The notes: generated by a model from the letters alone, not told the origin. DNA of 64,000 bases from Moniliella sp. 'wahieum' (GCA_003971905.1 RSEE01000039.1:428501-492500); one strand, 5' to 3'; shown: positions 10,476-23,013, numbered from the stretch's first letter. Made by a program: numbers and translations.

Positions 10476-13400
10476 TCACTGCGGTCGCTGCTGGCCAGGG
10501 AAAAAGCCGGGCTGTTGCTGTTGCGGCGGCTGCTGCTGTTGTTGCTGTTGCTGCTGCTGCTGCTGTTGCTGAGCACGCTGCAGCTGGGCGCGGAGCTGGG
10601 CGAGCATATTGGGATCGAGCCCTTGGGCATGCGCTTGTTGGAGCATAGCCAAGTTCACCTGGCCAGGCATGCCCATTTGCGCACCCTTTTGTTGCCCCAG
10701 GGCCTGGGCCAACTGGGCCACGGGTGCCTGCTGCGGCGGCTGCGGGGCAAGCGGCTGCTGCGCTTGCGTCTGCGCCTGCGCCTGCGGTTGCGCTTGGGAC
10801 AGCGACTGGAACTTGGCCTGGATCGCTTGCAGCTGTTGGGGAGAGAGCTGCATTTGCCCGCCCTGTTGCGGCTGCATCAGCTGGAACTGGTGCAACATCT
10901 GTGCCTGCGCAGGCGTCAAGCCAGGCAGACCAGTCTGCCCAGTTGAGGATTGTTGCGCTTGCGCCTGGGCCTGAGCTTGCGCCTGAGCCTGGGCCTGGGC
11001 TTGAGCTTGGGCTTGGGCTTGGCTTGTGCCTGGGCTTGAGCTTGCGCCTGCGCCTGAGCCTGAGCCTGCGCTTGGGCTTGGGCTTGCGCTTGAGCGTGCG
11101 CTTGGAGCTGAGCGAGCTGGGCGGGAGTGAGTTGCATCCCAAAGGGATTGTTGGCCTGGCCTGCTTGGCCCGAACGCATCAGCGCCGCATACTGCTGCAG
11201 CACGTTCATGTTCAACCCGCCCGCACTCATGGCCGGCACAGAGCCCGGGGCGGGACTGGAGGTGCCCAGGGCCGAGGGAGCCTGGGCACCAACCGTGCCA
11301 GCAGCGGGGCTGCCCTGAACTTGCCCCGGTGTCTGGCCTTGTCCAGCTTGGGCAGCTTGAGCCTGCGCGAGGGCAGCCTGCACGGCTTGAGCTTGAGCTT
11401 GGGCCTGGGCTTGGGCTTGAGCATGGGCTTGAGCTTGAGCAGCTTGGGCCTGGGCTTGGGCCTGAGCTTGGGCCTGAGCTTGGGCCTGAGCTTGGGCTTG
11501 AGCTTGAGCTTGCGCCTGGGCCTGGGCTTGAGCTTGCGCTTGAGCCTGAGCCTGAGCTTGAGCTTGGGCCTGAGCTTGAGCCTGAGCCTGAGCCTGAGCC
11601 TGGGCCTGGGTCTGAGCCTGGGCTTGGGTTTGAGCTTGAGCTTGAGCTTGGACGGGGCTCTGAGCCTGTCCCGGCACGGCTGCTTTGGCTTGGCGCGATT
11701 GAGCGGCATGGTACTGCATCATGGCAGCCGTGATGCGTTGCTTGGTGGCCGAGTCCAACTTGGCCAGTTGCTGGGACAGTTCGGCACTGGACGAGGCCTG
11801 AGGCAGGTTGACGTTGGCTTGACGTAGGAGCTGGTGCAGGAACGCCTGCTGCGTCGGAAGGTTCGTCCCTGCCGCCCGTGCCGCAGCGACATTGGCAGTG
11901 GGGTTCCCCGCTGGTGGCACAGCAGTCGGTGCCCGGACCGCCGCGGCTGGCGCCGCAGTAGCAGCGGCAGCAGTAGGAACCGAACCAGACTGCGCAGGCC
12001 ACTGCTGGCCAGACCCAACTTGCGCCGCAAGCGGAGCCGGCTGCGAGGCCGCCTGAGTCATCGGATTGGTTCTGGGAGGAAGCTGGATCACCCCGGGTTT
12101 CGCAGCTCGCGGACGGGGCGCCGGGCGTTTGGCAGACCCAACCGAAGCGTCTGGCTGAGCGGGGGTGGAGCTGTTCCATGGGGCGGGAGGAGGGTTGGGG
12201 GAGGTAGGCGCAGTAGGCGTAGATGGCTCCTTCGCATCTGCCCTCCCTCCCGCCGTCGAGGCGGGAGCGGCGGGGGGAACGGCAGCCGGCTTATTGGCCG
12301 AGGTGCTCGCTGGCGCCGCAGTAAAGGAAGGCATCCGCTCTTTGAATACAAAGGCAATCAGGCGACTGAGGACTTGTTCTGTTTGGGGTCCGCCGCAGGC
12401 TGCAGCGAGATGATCAGGACACCCGCGCCAGAGTTGGGTCCGTGGCGGACAAAGGCGGCGCTGCTTTTGGTAGAGAGAGCACGGGCGAGTTGTTGATAGA
12501 CCTGCACGTTGATCCGACTGCGGTCCGGCTGGCTCTTGCCGCCTGGGTAGCTAGGAATCAGAACAAGGTAGGGAACCTTGTTGTCCACAGCATACTTCTG
12601 AACCGCGAGGTGTTGATAGGTATGATCGAGCTGATGGCCATCGTCTTGGGCCAAGGCGCCATCCTGGAAAAACCACAAAAGAATCATCAGCCTCTCTTCT
12701 TGCAACACAACAAGGGATAAAAGGACATACAAGTCGGCACGCAGTACATCTGTAGGGGTGCTGGCCGTCACATGAGCTGCTACATCCTTTCTTGCCCCCT
12801 TCTCCTTGGATGCGGGATCTTGCGTGGCCCAGCTGATGCTGCCAGTCCAGAAGAGCTCGCGCTTGCGGAGAAGAGGGGAACTAGCTGCGGCAGCGCCCGA
12901 GGGAGAGGCACCGGCCGGCGCAGGAGTCGGTTGAGTGGTAGCTGATGTGGATGGCGCAGAGCCGGAAGCCTGCGCGGGCTGGGAAAGAGACGGCGCTGCT
13001 GAAGCCGAGCTAGATGCAGCAGAGGGTGGGGCAGGCTGGGCGGACTGGGTGGGTTGGGCAGGCTGAGAAGACCCCTGTTGCGGAGCTTTGGCCGCATCCG
13101 ACTTGTTGGCGAATTGCGGATTGGGAAATTTGGGGTGGAGGACAATGTTGGCGCCCCGGGCAGTGGTGTCGATGTTGACCAGCTCTTGCATAAAGGCATA
13201 GAGGGCGGTCTGGGCACGCTCGGCCACCGTGCGATTGGCCTTGTCCGCTTGCGCCAAAGCCGCGAGTTTGCCCAACGCCAAGGCGCTCGAGGTGGCAATG
13301 ACCTTTTGGTGAAGTTGCTGCAGACGGGCCAGGGCGGCGGGCGCCACATCAAAGTTCATCTTGCGCATCGGTTCAGGCAATTGCTCTTGGGGGATATTGC

Positions 13401-15710
13401 GCTGCATTGCCATCTGGCGAACTTGGAGAAGAGCCGCAGCCGACTGGATCATAGGAACCAAGTACGTCAACAAGAAGTTGAAGCTGTTAACCACCTGTTG
13501 CGTCACGCCCTCCACCTTGTTAGTGGCCGCTTGTTGTAAGGCAGCAATGACCGCCTTGGGATCCGGCAGATTGGGAGTTGGCCGTGCTGCCGATGCCTGG
13601 CCCTCCGATGGACCGGCGGCCGCCGATGGCCCAGCAGCTGCGCTGGTCGAAGCCTGCTGGCCACCTGCGCTGGCGAGGGTCGGTTCGGGGTTGGGGCGCT
13701 CCGCCATGGCGGCACTGGCGGCTGCCTTGAGCTCGCGCTCCAGGAAGCACACAGCTTGCATGTACGTTTCGCGCAGCTGCACGCCTGCCTGCACCAGCAT
13801 CGATCCATGCTCCTGTTCCCGCTGGGCACACGAGACGAGCCATTGGCGATGGTGTGTGGCCGGGGAGCGTTGAGGGTCGGCCTTGCCTGCCGGATCATCT
13901 TTGATGCGTTTGGGCTTGTTCCAAAGCGCCGGGCCAGGCAGTGAGGGGAGCGCGGTGCCCCACTGTTTGCCAAGCAGCTGGGTGCTACCCGACATGCCAG
14001 TGAATGCGGCCGAGGCAAGATGGGCCGCCCCACTACGTGGGAAGAGCAACTCGTTGGGATCCGAAGGAACGTCTCTGGGAGCTGGTCAGAGGTATATCCC
14101 GCCAACGCCAAGTGCAGCTGCGATGCTGGGCAATCTTTCGGGGGCGTAGACGGGAGTTTCTGGGGCGAGTCCGGACTGAGAATAGCGGTACAGGGATAGG
14201 CGCCCTGTTGCGCCAGCAGCTGGGCTGCCTGGGCCCAAGACAAATTGTCATTCGCACTCCACTGGTTCGCCAGCGCAGGCAGACAGGAGAAGCCGGGTCC
14301 GGAGGGGATACTCGTCGAAGCCGGGAGAAAGGAGAGGATGTAAAAGCAGCTTGGCGTGAGGGGCAGGTTGGAATCCGGCGAGTCCCGCTTGCGCTTGTGG
14401 GATTCCCCGTTTGCGCCTCCGCTCTCTTCCGAGCTGGGCACGGGGGTCCCGCTGGGCTGGAGCCAAGTGGGATCGAGGGCGTTTTTTAACCCGCTAGGCT
14501 GGTTCCATGGAAGGAGTTCCAGCGCAGCCACCAGCGCTTCAGCCAGCAAGACACCGTCCTTGTCTTTGTCCGAGTCCACGTCGTCGCCTGGTCCTGATCG
14601 CCAATGCTCGTGCCACATTGCACTCGAACTGGGGCTGGGCTCGGGGGTGGCCATGCCCGTATACAAAAGCGGCCACAGGGAGGGCTCTGGTGCATGTGCA
14701 GGCGCTGTGTGGGTGCAGAGCGCATCCAAGGCGTCTTGCCTGTCCCAGTCCGTCGAGGTCGAGGGGGCGTCGGGGAAGGCCCTCCGCCTGAGAGCAAGCA
14801 ATGCATCGCTGGCAGGCTGGAGAGGAATGGTCTGCACCGCTGGGGCGTTGTACTCTGTCGGAGTGTGCAGAGAGAGCTCAGCAGGACCCTCCGGCCCAAA
14901 CCAGGGGGGTGTGGGAGGGAGGCCTGCTTGGGACACGTCCGGCTGGGTAGACCTGCGTGTTCCATAGAACACCGACCCAATCTGAAGCACGGGCGAGGGA
15001 GAGTCGATGCCCATTGATGGGGACGCATGGCCGGGCTTGGACGGGGTCTGACTCATTCGGACCGCCCGCATGGTCGAGGCCTGAGTGAGACGCTGGGTGA
15101 TCTTGTCGACCAATGGGCGGACAACCTGATCGACGAGCGAAACAATGGGAGGTGTCTTTTTGGCCTCGATCCGGTTCTGCAATTCAGAGGGAAGAAGAAT
15201 GAGAAGAACACCGAACGGGCTGACATTCTCTGCAGCAGAGGCGTCGAGAACGGGGGGCAACGTGTCGGCGCTGGGGGCGGAAGCAGCTCGCTCAACGCGA
15301 GTGGCAAAGGGCAGCGGGGCGATGCGGCGGGGGGGCGGGAGGTGAGGGATGGGGCCAGCTGCGGGCGGGGCGATGGCGGGGGCAGCGCTGAGAGCGACTG
15401 CGAGGGGATCCAGACCGAGGGCCAAGTCGGTGGGCATGGCGACGGCAGCGACGGCGGCGGGGTCGGGCGGGCGGGTTGACACGTCAAAGTGGATGGACAT
15501 GTCGGGCGCGGCGAAGCTGAGGTCGAGAGGCACCGGCGGTGGCGCAGAGACAGCAGAGTCGCCCATCGTTGGCGACGCCAGTCCGCGGCGGAGGCGAGAT
15601 GGCCAAGAGGCGGGTGGAGGGGGGGGGGTGGAGGTGGAGGTGCGGGCGGGCGGGCGAGGGATCAAGCTGTGATCATCGGTGGAGGCTGGGGCTGACCGTT
15701 TCAATCGCAC
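10476..15710 (-). CDS. MED25: Mediator complex subunit 25-like protein with Gln/Ala-rich tail
   Basis: Probable nuclear Mediator subunit that contacts transcription activators. The N-terminal third resembles a MED25 von Willebrand A domain: [39 protein letters not shown], then a beta/alpha stretch ending [12 protein letters not shown] (about 14180-15140). A helical Ala-rich middle follows (about 13100-13850). An ACID/SPOC-type barrel spans about 12360-12850, with [38 protein letters not shown] and [17 protein letters not shown]. The tail (about 10480-12330) is a long Gln-Ala repeat and a poly-Gln run. Frame changes occur near 14070, 12390 (a C lost from a C run) and 11020 (inside the repeat). 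An intron probably lies at about 12660-12750. The start is 15710 or 15566 ([10 protein letters not shown]). The name rests on domain order, not on strong identity. Confidence 0.55.
10950..11650 (-). repeat. Gln-Ala dipeptide repeat (GCNCAR hexamer-like repeat)
   Basis: Degenerate hexamers (plus-strand GCTTGG, GCCTGA and variants) encode two long Gln-Ala tracts split by a spacer at about 11110-11370. Synonymous variation between units shows that the dipeptide, not only the DNA, is kept. One unit near 11020 is 1-2 bases short and shifts the frame. Confidence 0.85.
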
Positions 15711-16387
15711 GCGAGATCACTCGATCACTCGATCATCGATCATCGATCACCGGCCATTGTCGACGCATCGACTGCGCCTGGGCGGTTTGAATGTTGCAAG
15801 TGTGCTATCCACCGCGCGTGCTTTGTGCTGTGTGGAGTCAGACTGAGCTCAGGCAGTCCACAATCATCATATACGAGGAAGTGCTATCGGATGACATTCT
15901 TAGTGCCTTCCCACTGGTCTTCACTTGCTTCTGTTGGAGGGTAGTGCTGGGGTTCCCTTGCACGACTCTCGGTGGATCAGTGACGATCACTTAACCGGGC
16001 GGAAGAGTTCCGCTCGCAGGGCGCGCGCGCCCTGCTCACTTCATCTCTCCCTTCTCTCTCTCCTGTCTCCTTCCCTTCAATTCAGATGTTGCTTGAACTT
16101 TGCCTTTTCACGCCTTGTCTGAAGGCTGCACTGCAGCTGATCCAAAGGATCGCGAGTGCGGAGCACTCTATAGCAGCTTCGTCTGCTTCGCTGTGCGATG
16201 GGGCTTAGACAGAAGGGGGTTACCAAAATGGGGCCAACAGTCAGCATCCTCGATTGGTGGGGATCCTTTATCCCACCTTCCATTCTCGTTCCCTTCCCGC
16301 CTTTCCTGTCCAACTCCTGAACGTTTCCAGCCAATTGATTCAGTAATACAGGCAACCTCTCGTCTCCACTTGGCTGCATCATCTTCA
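15711..16387. other. Intergenic: MED25-like promoter, no gene seen
   Basis: It contains direct TCGATCA repeats near 15710-15755 and a CT-rich stretch at about 16040-16080, as in many fungal promoters. Open frames here are not convincing. Confidence 0.4.
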
Positions 16388-16846
16388 TCATCCAACCTCC
16401 TCCAGCTTTCCATCTGCCCAGTCGCGCGAGCCTTCCATCAGCCGCGTCGGTTCCCCGTACCACAGCATGTCGCGTGGGTTCCTTTCACAGTCACTGCCAT
16501 GCCTCAGCCTTGGCAGTGTCTGTCCGCTCCACTCATCTACCCGTCTCTGAGCCCCGGAGGTTTCAGACACGTTACTACCCTCCAGCCGGCGTATACGCGG
16601 CCTTGCCACGCGTGCAGCCGCCTCGGCTTCACGCCCAAAGGCTTCTCTTCCTCGCTCGGATCCACCAGGTAGCCCGTGAGTCGCAATTGCTTGTTTCAAC
16701 TTGCTACACCGCTCCGCGGCAGCCTTGTGGCCAGATCGACGGCAGTGGGGGCACAACCGTGGGCGTGGATTGAAGGGGCACCGTGTGCGAGTGTGAGCGT
16801 CGGTGTCGCAATGGGGGCACCGGCGGGGAGTACGGGTAGGGGGCAT
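16388..16846 (-). CDS. Small Cys/His-rich protein, zinc-knuckle-like
   Basis: An open frame of 152 residues that I cannot assign to a named family. Residues 10-50 hold two Cys pairs with a His-rich spacer, CPHCDTDAHTRTRC and CPHCRRSGHKAAAERC, resembling paired zinc knuckles that bind RNA or DNA. The rest is Arg/Glu-rich and poorly conserved in look. It starts at ATG 16846 and ends at 16388. The composition is plausible for a small nuclear protein, but a chance frame cannot be excluded. Confidence 0.4.
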   Translation of the reverse strand: MPPTRTPRRCPHCDTDAHTRTRCPFNPRPRLCPHCRRSGHKAAAERCSKLKQAIATHGLPGGSERGREAFGREAEAAARVARPRIRRLEGSNVSETSGAQRRVDEWSGQTLPRLRHGSDCERNPRDMLWYGEPTRLMEGSRDWADGKLEEVG

Positions 16847-17197
16847 TTTAAGTGGGTGGAGGGACGCGTCGACGCGACTCTGTCATATGCCCGATGATTG
16901 GCGCAGCCAGCCCCCCAGCCGTCACGTGCAGGTGGGGGGGGGGGGGGGCAGTAGGGTTGCACTTTTTCTTTCCACCCTCCGATATGGAACTTAGAGATCA
17001 CCCCATCACCATTCTTCTCCTGCATCTATACCCGCTCCCCACCGCATCCCTTCGTCCACAGCATCCATCATTCACAACAGCCAGTTACATATCATCTCAG
17101 GCAGCCTCCTCGCCATCCGGGCGCGAAGGAGAACCCGGCGACGTCTGCGCGTGCGGCGGCCGCGCTTCAGCACCAGCCGAACCGCCAGCCTCGTGTC
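16847..17197. other. Intergenic, no gene seen
   Basis: About 350 bp with a G run near 16933-16948. It covers the 5' flank of the small Cys/His gene and the 3' flank of the stress-protein gene. Confidence 0.4.
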
Positions 17198-19269
17198 CTA
17201 CCGCCGGCCCAACGCCGCAGTCGAGGGGCGCGATGGGGATGACGCTGAGCGCGCACGGTGCAGCCCGTTCGCCTCGTGGCTCCCATCGGCGGACCCAATG
17301 CCTTCCACCTCCTGGATTTCCTTCTCAGAAATCGATTCCGTCTCCACACGGCCTGCCGCCTTGGCCCGCTTGAGCGCCCGCTCGCTTGCTCCATCCGACC
17401 CGATCACGTTCTTCTTCGGCCGAACGGGCGACAAAGCGCTGCTTCTCCCGCTCCAGTTCTCGCTGCGCCTCCTTCTCCCGCACCTTATCCACCTCAGCAT
17501 GCGCCCGCTCCTCCGCGGCAACCGCTGCCTTCTTCCCCCCGACACCAGGCACATGCGGGATGCGTGGGCCGCTCGAGTTTTCGGAAGGCTTCTTTTCCTT
17601 GAGCGCTGCATCCTTGATTTCTTGCTCTTCCACCTCGGCCAGCTCAGGGTTCTGGTCCGTAACATTGGACTCCTTCTCGATAGCTGCATCACGCAGCTCA
17701 CGGTGCCGCGCCTTCACATCCGCCACTACATCCGCCTTGGCCTTGGGCAGGGGCGGAAGTGTCAAGCGCTTGCGCACCACCATGACAGGCACGCTGGATT
17801 TTTGAACCAAGTAATGGCTTGTCGAACCCAGCAGGATGCCCTTGAGGCTACTCAGGCCACGACTCCCGACGATAACCATCGTCGGCTCGTAAAAGTCAAT
17901 CAGGTCAAGCAACATGTGCCTGGCATTCTTGGCGTGCAACGCTTGGGTCACAACCTTTACTGACAGTCGCGTCCGCTCCAAGAGACGGGTACACTGTGCG
18001 ACCAGCACTCGTGCTTCGGCGGCACGGATGCTTTGATGCTCTGCACGCGCCGCAGTCGTGTCATTCTTACGGTCCAGTTCGTCAAACTTGATGTCTGTCT
18101 CCATCACATTGACCACCAGCACTTCGTCGCCGTCGCGCAACACGGTCCCAATCGTCCATTCCGCCGCCGCATACGCCGCCTCCTCGCTCCCATCCGACGC
18201 AACCACATACCGCTTCTGCCGTGTGCGCTTGCCCTGCGCCCCAGCCCAATCTCCCGAGGTAATGGTAATTGTACAGCGGTTGCGCTCAAAGATCGGGTTG
18301 GACACTTGAAGATGGTTGCACCCCAGCTGCTCTGGCGTGTCGATGGTAGCGTGCTTAAGGTGGTCCACTTGGGAGCAAAAGTCCCTCAGCACCACGTTGG
18401 GTGCACCTGCATGATCATCATCGCCCGCATCGACAGGATCCTGGTGAATCCGCGGATCATCTGGAGGCAGCTCCAGGTAGTTGGCATTGTAAATCGTGTT
18501 GTCAAGCAGGATGGGATCAATTTCCCAATCCGCCTCGTCGTCCGACACATCGCTGTTGTCATCCTCCGACTCGTCCTGTGCTGTCCGGATGGCCGAGTCT
18601 ACCACCTCCTGCCGGATCTTGCTTTGCTCCGCCTCAGAACTGGCATCATCCCGGTGGAGGTCCCCGGCCGGTTGCGGAGCAACAAACGAGCTTGCATCGG
18701 CGTTCGGGGCAGTAGCCGATGGACGGCCCGCGGTTGCCGACGACAAGCCATCGTCGGGGGAGCGGGAGCTGGCATCGGAGCTGGAGGATGCGACGGAACT
18801 TGGGCGGGCCGAGTCGGCGGAGGCACGAGGAGCACCGCGCTCCTCTACCCGCCCAAGATCCATGCTGGAGCGCTCAGAGGCAGCCTCGCCGTGATGCGGA
18901 CGGGCGAGTAGGAGCGGTTACGGCGGCAGGCCAAACAGGCTCCGCCGATGCGGCAGAGACGATCCCACGCTTCCGGACCGGCCGCGGGAGGGGGAGGTAG
19001 TGTCGGGCTGATCATGCTGATCATACAGCTCCGGATCGCGGTCCTGCGGGTGGCGGTGGAAGTTCCGGCGTCGCCCATCTTCGCCCAGGGCGCCAACCAT
19101 AAAGGGGCTCGCCGTGCTCTCGGCCACGGCGCGGACGGGCGCGAGGGCGGCGGCGATGCTGTGGCCCGGGTGGTGGCGGCGGAGCGAGGAGAAGATGCGG
19201 GGGTGGGTGGGGCGGGGGGAGGCGCCGGCGGGCTCGGTGAGGGCGCCGCAAGGTTGGCCTGGTCGACAT
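17198..19269 (-). CDS. Universal stress protein (USP) domain protein
   Basis: A fungal USP-domain protein. The USP fold spans about 17760-18240. It begins KRYVVASDGSEEAAYAAAEW and contains DGDEVLVVNVMETDIKFDEL. It closes with the nucleotide-binding loop VGSRGLSSLKGILLGSTSH and VPVMVVRKR. The Gly-x2-Gly-x9-Gly-Ser/Thr pattern suggests ATP binding. A long acidic, Ser-rich N-terminal region precedes it, and a charged coiled-coil-like tail (AEERAHAEVDKVREKEAQRE) follows. The proximal frame runs from 18863. An N-terminal extension from ATG 19269 needs a frame change near 18910, and another near 17440 leads into a tail ending at 17198. Only the central part is certain. Basidiomycete USP proteins commonly have such long disordered flanks. 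Confidence 0.8.
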
Positions 19270-19871
19270 GGCGGCGGATGGTGGCAGAGAGAGATAGTTG
19301 GCGCTAAGCTTAGCCTAAGTGCTAACCAGCCAGGCACGGCAGCGCAGGGCGCGGGGCCACGTGACAGGCTTGGTGCACATAATGTGCCGTGCGTCATCCG
19401 TGCAGCAGATCCAGTGAATGCATGACGCATGTGTGATCCTCCGTCCCTGCGCCGCCGCCTCCGCCCCATCACCGCCGCCCCCACCACCACACCGGCCGAG
19501 CCAAGCGCCATCAGCGCGGGCCATCCAACGGGCGCTAACAGCCACCCCGGCAAGACGACACTGGGTGCGATTCATTCCTCCATCCTCTCCCTGCCCGCAC
19601 GCGTGCATGTGACATGTGATGCTTGAGGAACTGGGGGCGCCGGCATTCGATCTTCACACGGTGCACCCAGGCCCCAAAACAAACAATTCAAAACAAAAAA
19701 CAAATGCAACAGCCACGAGAGAGCGGGTCATGCGTCCCAGATCACCCGTCCTGCACGTGACAGCTGGCTGACGTAAGAGGGTGCGTCGGCGCTCAGCCAG
19801 CCGGCGCGCCTGCTTCAATTGCACTCCACCACCCCCGCGACGCGTTGGCCCGTAGCTGGACTTGTGGCCGC
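19270..19871. other. Divergent intergenic region between the USP and SWI3 genes
   Basis: About 600 bp between two divergent starts, likely a shared promoter zone. No gene or definite motif is seen. Confidence 0.4.
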
Positions 19872-22800
19872 ATGGCGCTCGAGATACGCATCAACAGCTT
19901 TCCCGGCAGCGAGCCGGTCGCCTTCGACGCGCTCCCCGCTGCCATCAGCCAGGATTTGGCGCCGCCCTACCCTACCCCATCCACCGCCCTCACGCCCGCC
20001 GAGCTCGTCGCCTTCGCCCGCGCCCTGCAGACCTTCCAGGCGCTCCACTTGGCCCATCCGTCCCCCGACCGGCCTGTCCGCCTGCCTGCCTCCTTCCTCC
20101 TGCCTTGTGAAGCAGGGGCAACATCCCCCGTCCGCTGGACACTCCAGTTTGCCCTTTCCTTTCTCCAGCAGCACGCCAAGCCCGACTGGCACGACATCCT
20201 CCAGGAGGAAGCCGTGCCCTTTTACCTCGACCTGCTCCGCTCTGTCCGTGCGCGCTTGACAGACGCAGGACTCCTTCCTCCCATCCGCATTGCTGCGCCG
20301 CAGCTGGCACCCGACACGGTCGAGCACCTGCAACGCCTCGCAGGCCAATTGGGTGGTACGTGTGACCCGCCTGGCTTGTGGAATCTGACTGACCGAGTGT
20401 ACAGCGGACTGGGTATCGGAACCAACCGACGCTACGCACATTCTCCTTCCCTCCAACACCGAGGGAGAGGGAGAGGGGATCGCGGGCGATCAGGATCCAG
20501 AGCAAGGGCAGGCGCAGGGGCAGGGGCAGGGGTATACCTTCCGTCCCTCAATACCAAGCAAGACTCGACACTCATCCACCTTGTTCGCCACCCAGCTCGT
20601 TTGATACGTGGCTGCCTAGCACGTTTCCACCCGTTTCTCCGCCGCCGCTCGAGACGCCCTGCCAGGTTTCCCTGCTTTGGCTCCAAGATAGTGCTCGCTT
20701 CAACGAATGGACCGAGGAGCAGGACTACCTCCCCACCCTCTCTTCCTTGCCCCTGCCCAGCCACACTCAACAGGGCGAGCGCACCTACTCCATCCTTGTT
20801 GCAACCCCGCCGTCGCTGCAGGCGAGTGGGTCATCGCTGATCGCCCCAGATTCCGAAGATCCAGTGGAAGCTCCCAACCCGGAGGTTCTGGTGGAAGCGT
20901 CGGTGGCAGAACCGGTGGAAGCGTCGATAGCAGAACCAGCGGAAGTACCTGTGGAAGCGTCGGTGGAAGCGCCAGTGGAAGCACCGGTAGCAGAGCCCGT
21001 GGAAACTCCGATGGAAGTTCCAGTGCCCCAAGCGCCAGTACCGCAAGCTCCACGGGAAGCTCTGCTGTCCCAGCCACCACAAGCTCCAATGCCGGATGCT
21101 CCAGTGGCGGAGGTTCCAGCGACCGAAACTCCGTTGCCCGAAGCTCCAGTCGAAGCTCCGGTGGACACCCCAGCGCCCGCGGCTCCAGTGCCGGAACCAT
21201 CCACACTGGAGGCGCCACCGGTGGAGTCTGTCGACCTGGCGGCACCAGCTCCTGAACCCGCCCCCCAGGAGATCCCACCTGATGTGGAAGGTTCAGCTGT
21301 GCATCCATCAGCTCCCCACCCCCTGCTCCGGCTGAACCAGTCGTGGAAGCACCATCAGTCGATGCACACGCCCCACTGGAGGTATCCAATCTGGAAGCTC
21401 CTGCTCTGGAAGCACCCGCTCCGGACGCCTCAGCCCCGGAGGCGTCCATGTTGGAGGCACAAGCATCCACTCCAGCCATACCAGCTGTAGAACCCCATGT
21501 TTTGCCAGTCCCAATTGAACCCACACCCGCTGTGGAAGTTCCCACTCTGGAGGGTGAAGCTGTTGACGAAGCTATGGTCTCAAATGAAGTGCATTTTGAT
21601 CTGCCCGCCGAGCTTGGTCCGGCGCCAACTGAAGGTACGGATACGATCATGGCCGAAGCCCTTCCTGCGGAGACGGAGGCCAAGGTGATCATTACAGCAA
21701 GCCGCGAGGTGAGGGAACCGATCACACAAAAAGCGCTTACGGCCCAGACCCAGCCCGTCATTGTACCCTCCTTTGCCGTGTGGTTTGACCCGGGCGTATC
21801 CACGCGATTGAGGAGCGTGCGCTACCCGAGTTTTTCAATAGCAAGAACGCAACCAAGACGCCGAGCGTGTACAAGGCCTACCGCGACTTTATGGTGTCCA
21901 CCTTCCGGCTCAACCCAAAGGAATATCTCACTTTTACCGCGTGTCGGCGCAACTTACCTGGCGACGTGTGTGCCATCATGCGCGTCCATGCGTTCCTGGA
22001 GCAGTGGGGGTTGATCAATTATATGGTGGACGACCGCGCGCCGACGCTAGGCCCGCCTTACACCCCACTCCGCACGCCGCAGACCGCTCACCTTCATCCG
22101 GGCCTGCCAAGCCGAACGGTCAATCCGCCCCCCGCGGTGGAAACGCGGCGAGAGGAGGAACTGCCAAGGGGAGATGGCGTGCACTGTGCCACCTGCGGCG
22201 TCGAGTGCAAGGACAAGCATTTCGCTGCGATCCAGGTGGATTCCTTCCTGCTCTGCCCCAAGTGCTATGAAGAAGGCAAGTTCCCCACCCGGCTCTTGGC
22301 CGGCCAGTTCCGCCTGGTCCAACCCCCCCTCCAAGGCGGCTGGGACGAGGCAGAGACAGCGCGGCTACGGGAAGCGTTGGCGCTTTACCCTGCCAGTTGG
22401 GACGCGGTTGCTGCGCATGTGGGCAAGACACGGGACGAATGCGTGGTGCAGGTGGTGGCGCTGGGCGGGGAAGCGAGGATCACGGACCAGATACCGCTGG
22501 CGGCGTTGGGACCGTTACGGTTCATGCGCGACGACGGGTTGGAACGGCCCTTGTCGGACGCCAAGAACCCAATCACCGAGGTGGTTGGGTTTTTGCTCAA
22601 TGCCGTCCCGCCCGCCATCGCGGCGGCGGTAGCCTTGGACCCTCTGCACCGGCCCGAACCCGCTGGAGCACACGGCGACGCTCGCCTTGGCCGCCGCCGC
22701 GGCCAAGGCACAGGTGCTGGCCTCGCTCGAAGAGGTGAGTGTCAGATGATCGTGGGACGGGTGCTGGAGAACCAGATGTTCAAGATGAATGTACGTACTT

Positions 22801-23013
22801 CTCTTTGGTGCTTGTGTTTCGCCTCGTACGGATTGCTGACAGGGGTCGCAGGCCAAGCTGAACCAGCTGGAGAAGATGGACAGTCTGCTGGTAGCCGAGG
22901 AAGCGGCGCTGGCGTCCGAGTGGCAGCAGCTGCACCAGGAGCAACAGCGGCTCGACGCCCAACGCGCCGAGGCGAACCGTCTGTTGGCGGCGACCGCCAG
23001 CCGCGCACAGTGA
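19872..23013 (+). CDS. SWI3: SWI3/RSC8/SMARCC subunit of SWI/SNF-type chromatin remodelers
   Basis: Core scaffold subunit of SWI/SNF or RSC. The start is ATG 19872 (MALEIRINSFPGSEPVAF). The N-terminal SMARCC module holds ATHILLPSNTE and RFNEWTEEQDYLPTLSSL (about 20430-20750). A Pro/Glu/Ala-rich linker with EAPVEAPV repeats follows (about 20850-21700). The SWIRM domain (about 21780-22030) includes ALPEFFNSKNATKTPSVYKA, YLTFTACRRNLPGD and RVHAFLEQWGLINYMVD. A ZZ-like CATCGVECKDKHF..CPKCYEEGKFP element (about 22185-22290) and a SANT domain (WDEAETARLREALALYPASW) come next. The C-terminal zipper shows LALAAAAAKAQVLASLEE and LNQLEKMDSLLVAEEAALAS. Introns lie at 20356-20404 and about 22792-22851. 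Several frame changes are needed (near 20600-20700, 21300, 21800, 22670, 22740). The stop is TGA 23011-23013; an alternative frame runs to 23132. Confidence 0.92.
20356..20404 (+). other. Intron in SWI3
   Basis: 49 bp, GTACGT donor and TACAG acceptor. Splicing joins RLAGQLG to ADWVSEPTDATHILLP in frame. Confidence 0.8.
20855..21480 (+). repeat. Pro/Glu/Ala/Val-rich imperfect repeat in the SWI3 linker
   Basis: Imperfect 12-18 bp units (GTGGAAGC, GAAGCTCC variants) encode VEAP/VEAS/EPVE segments between the N-terminal module and the SWIRM domain. Synonymous and conservative variation indicates a translated, flexible acidic linker. Confidence 0.75.

Noticed and set aside
11227-11827. Leu/Gly-rich and Lys/Pro-rich frames across the Gln-Ala repeat
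   Set aside because: They are other-frame readings of the hexamer repeat in the MED25-like gene.
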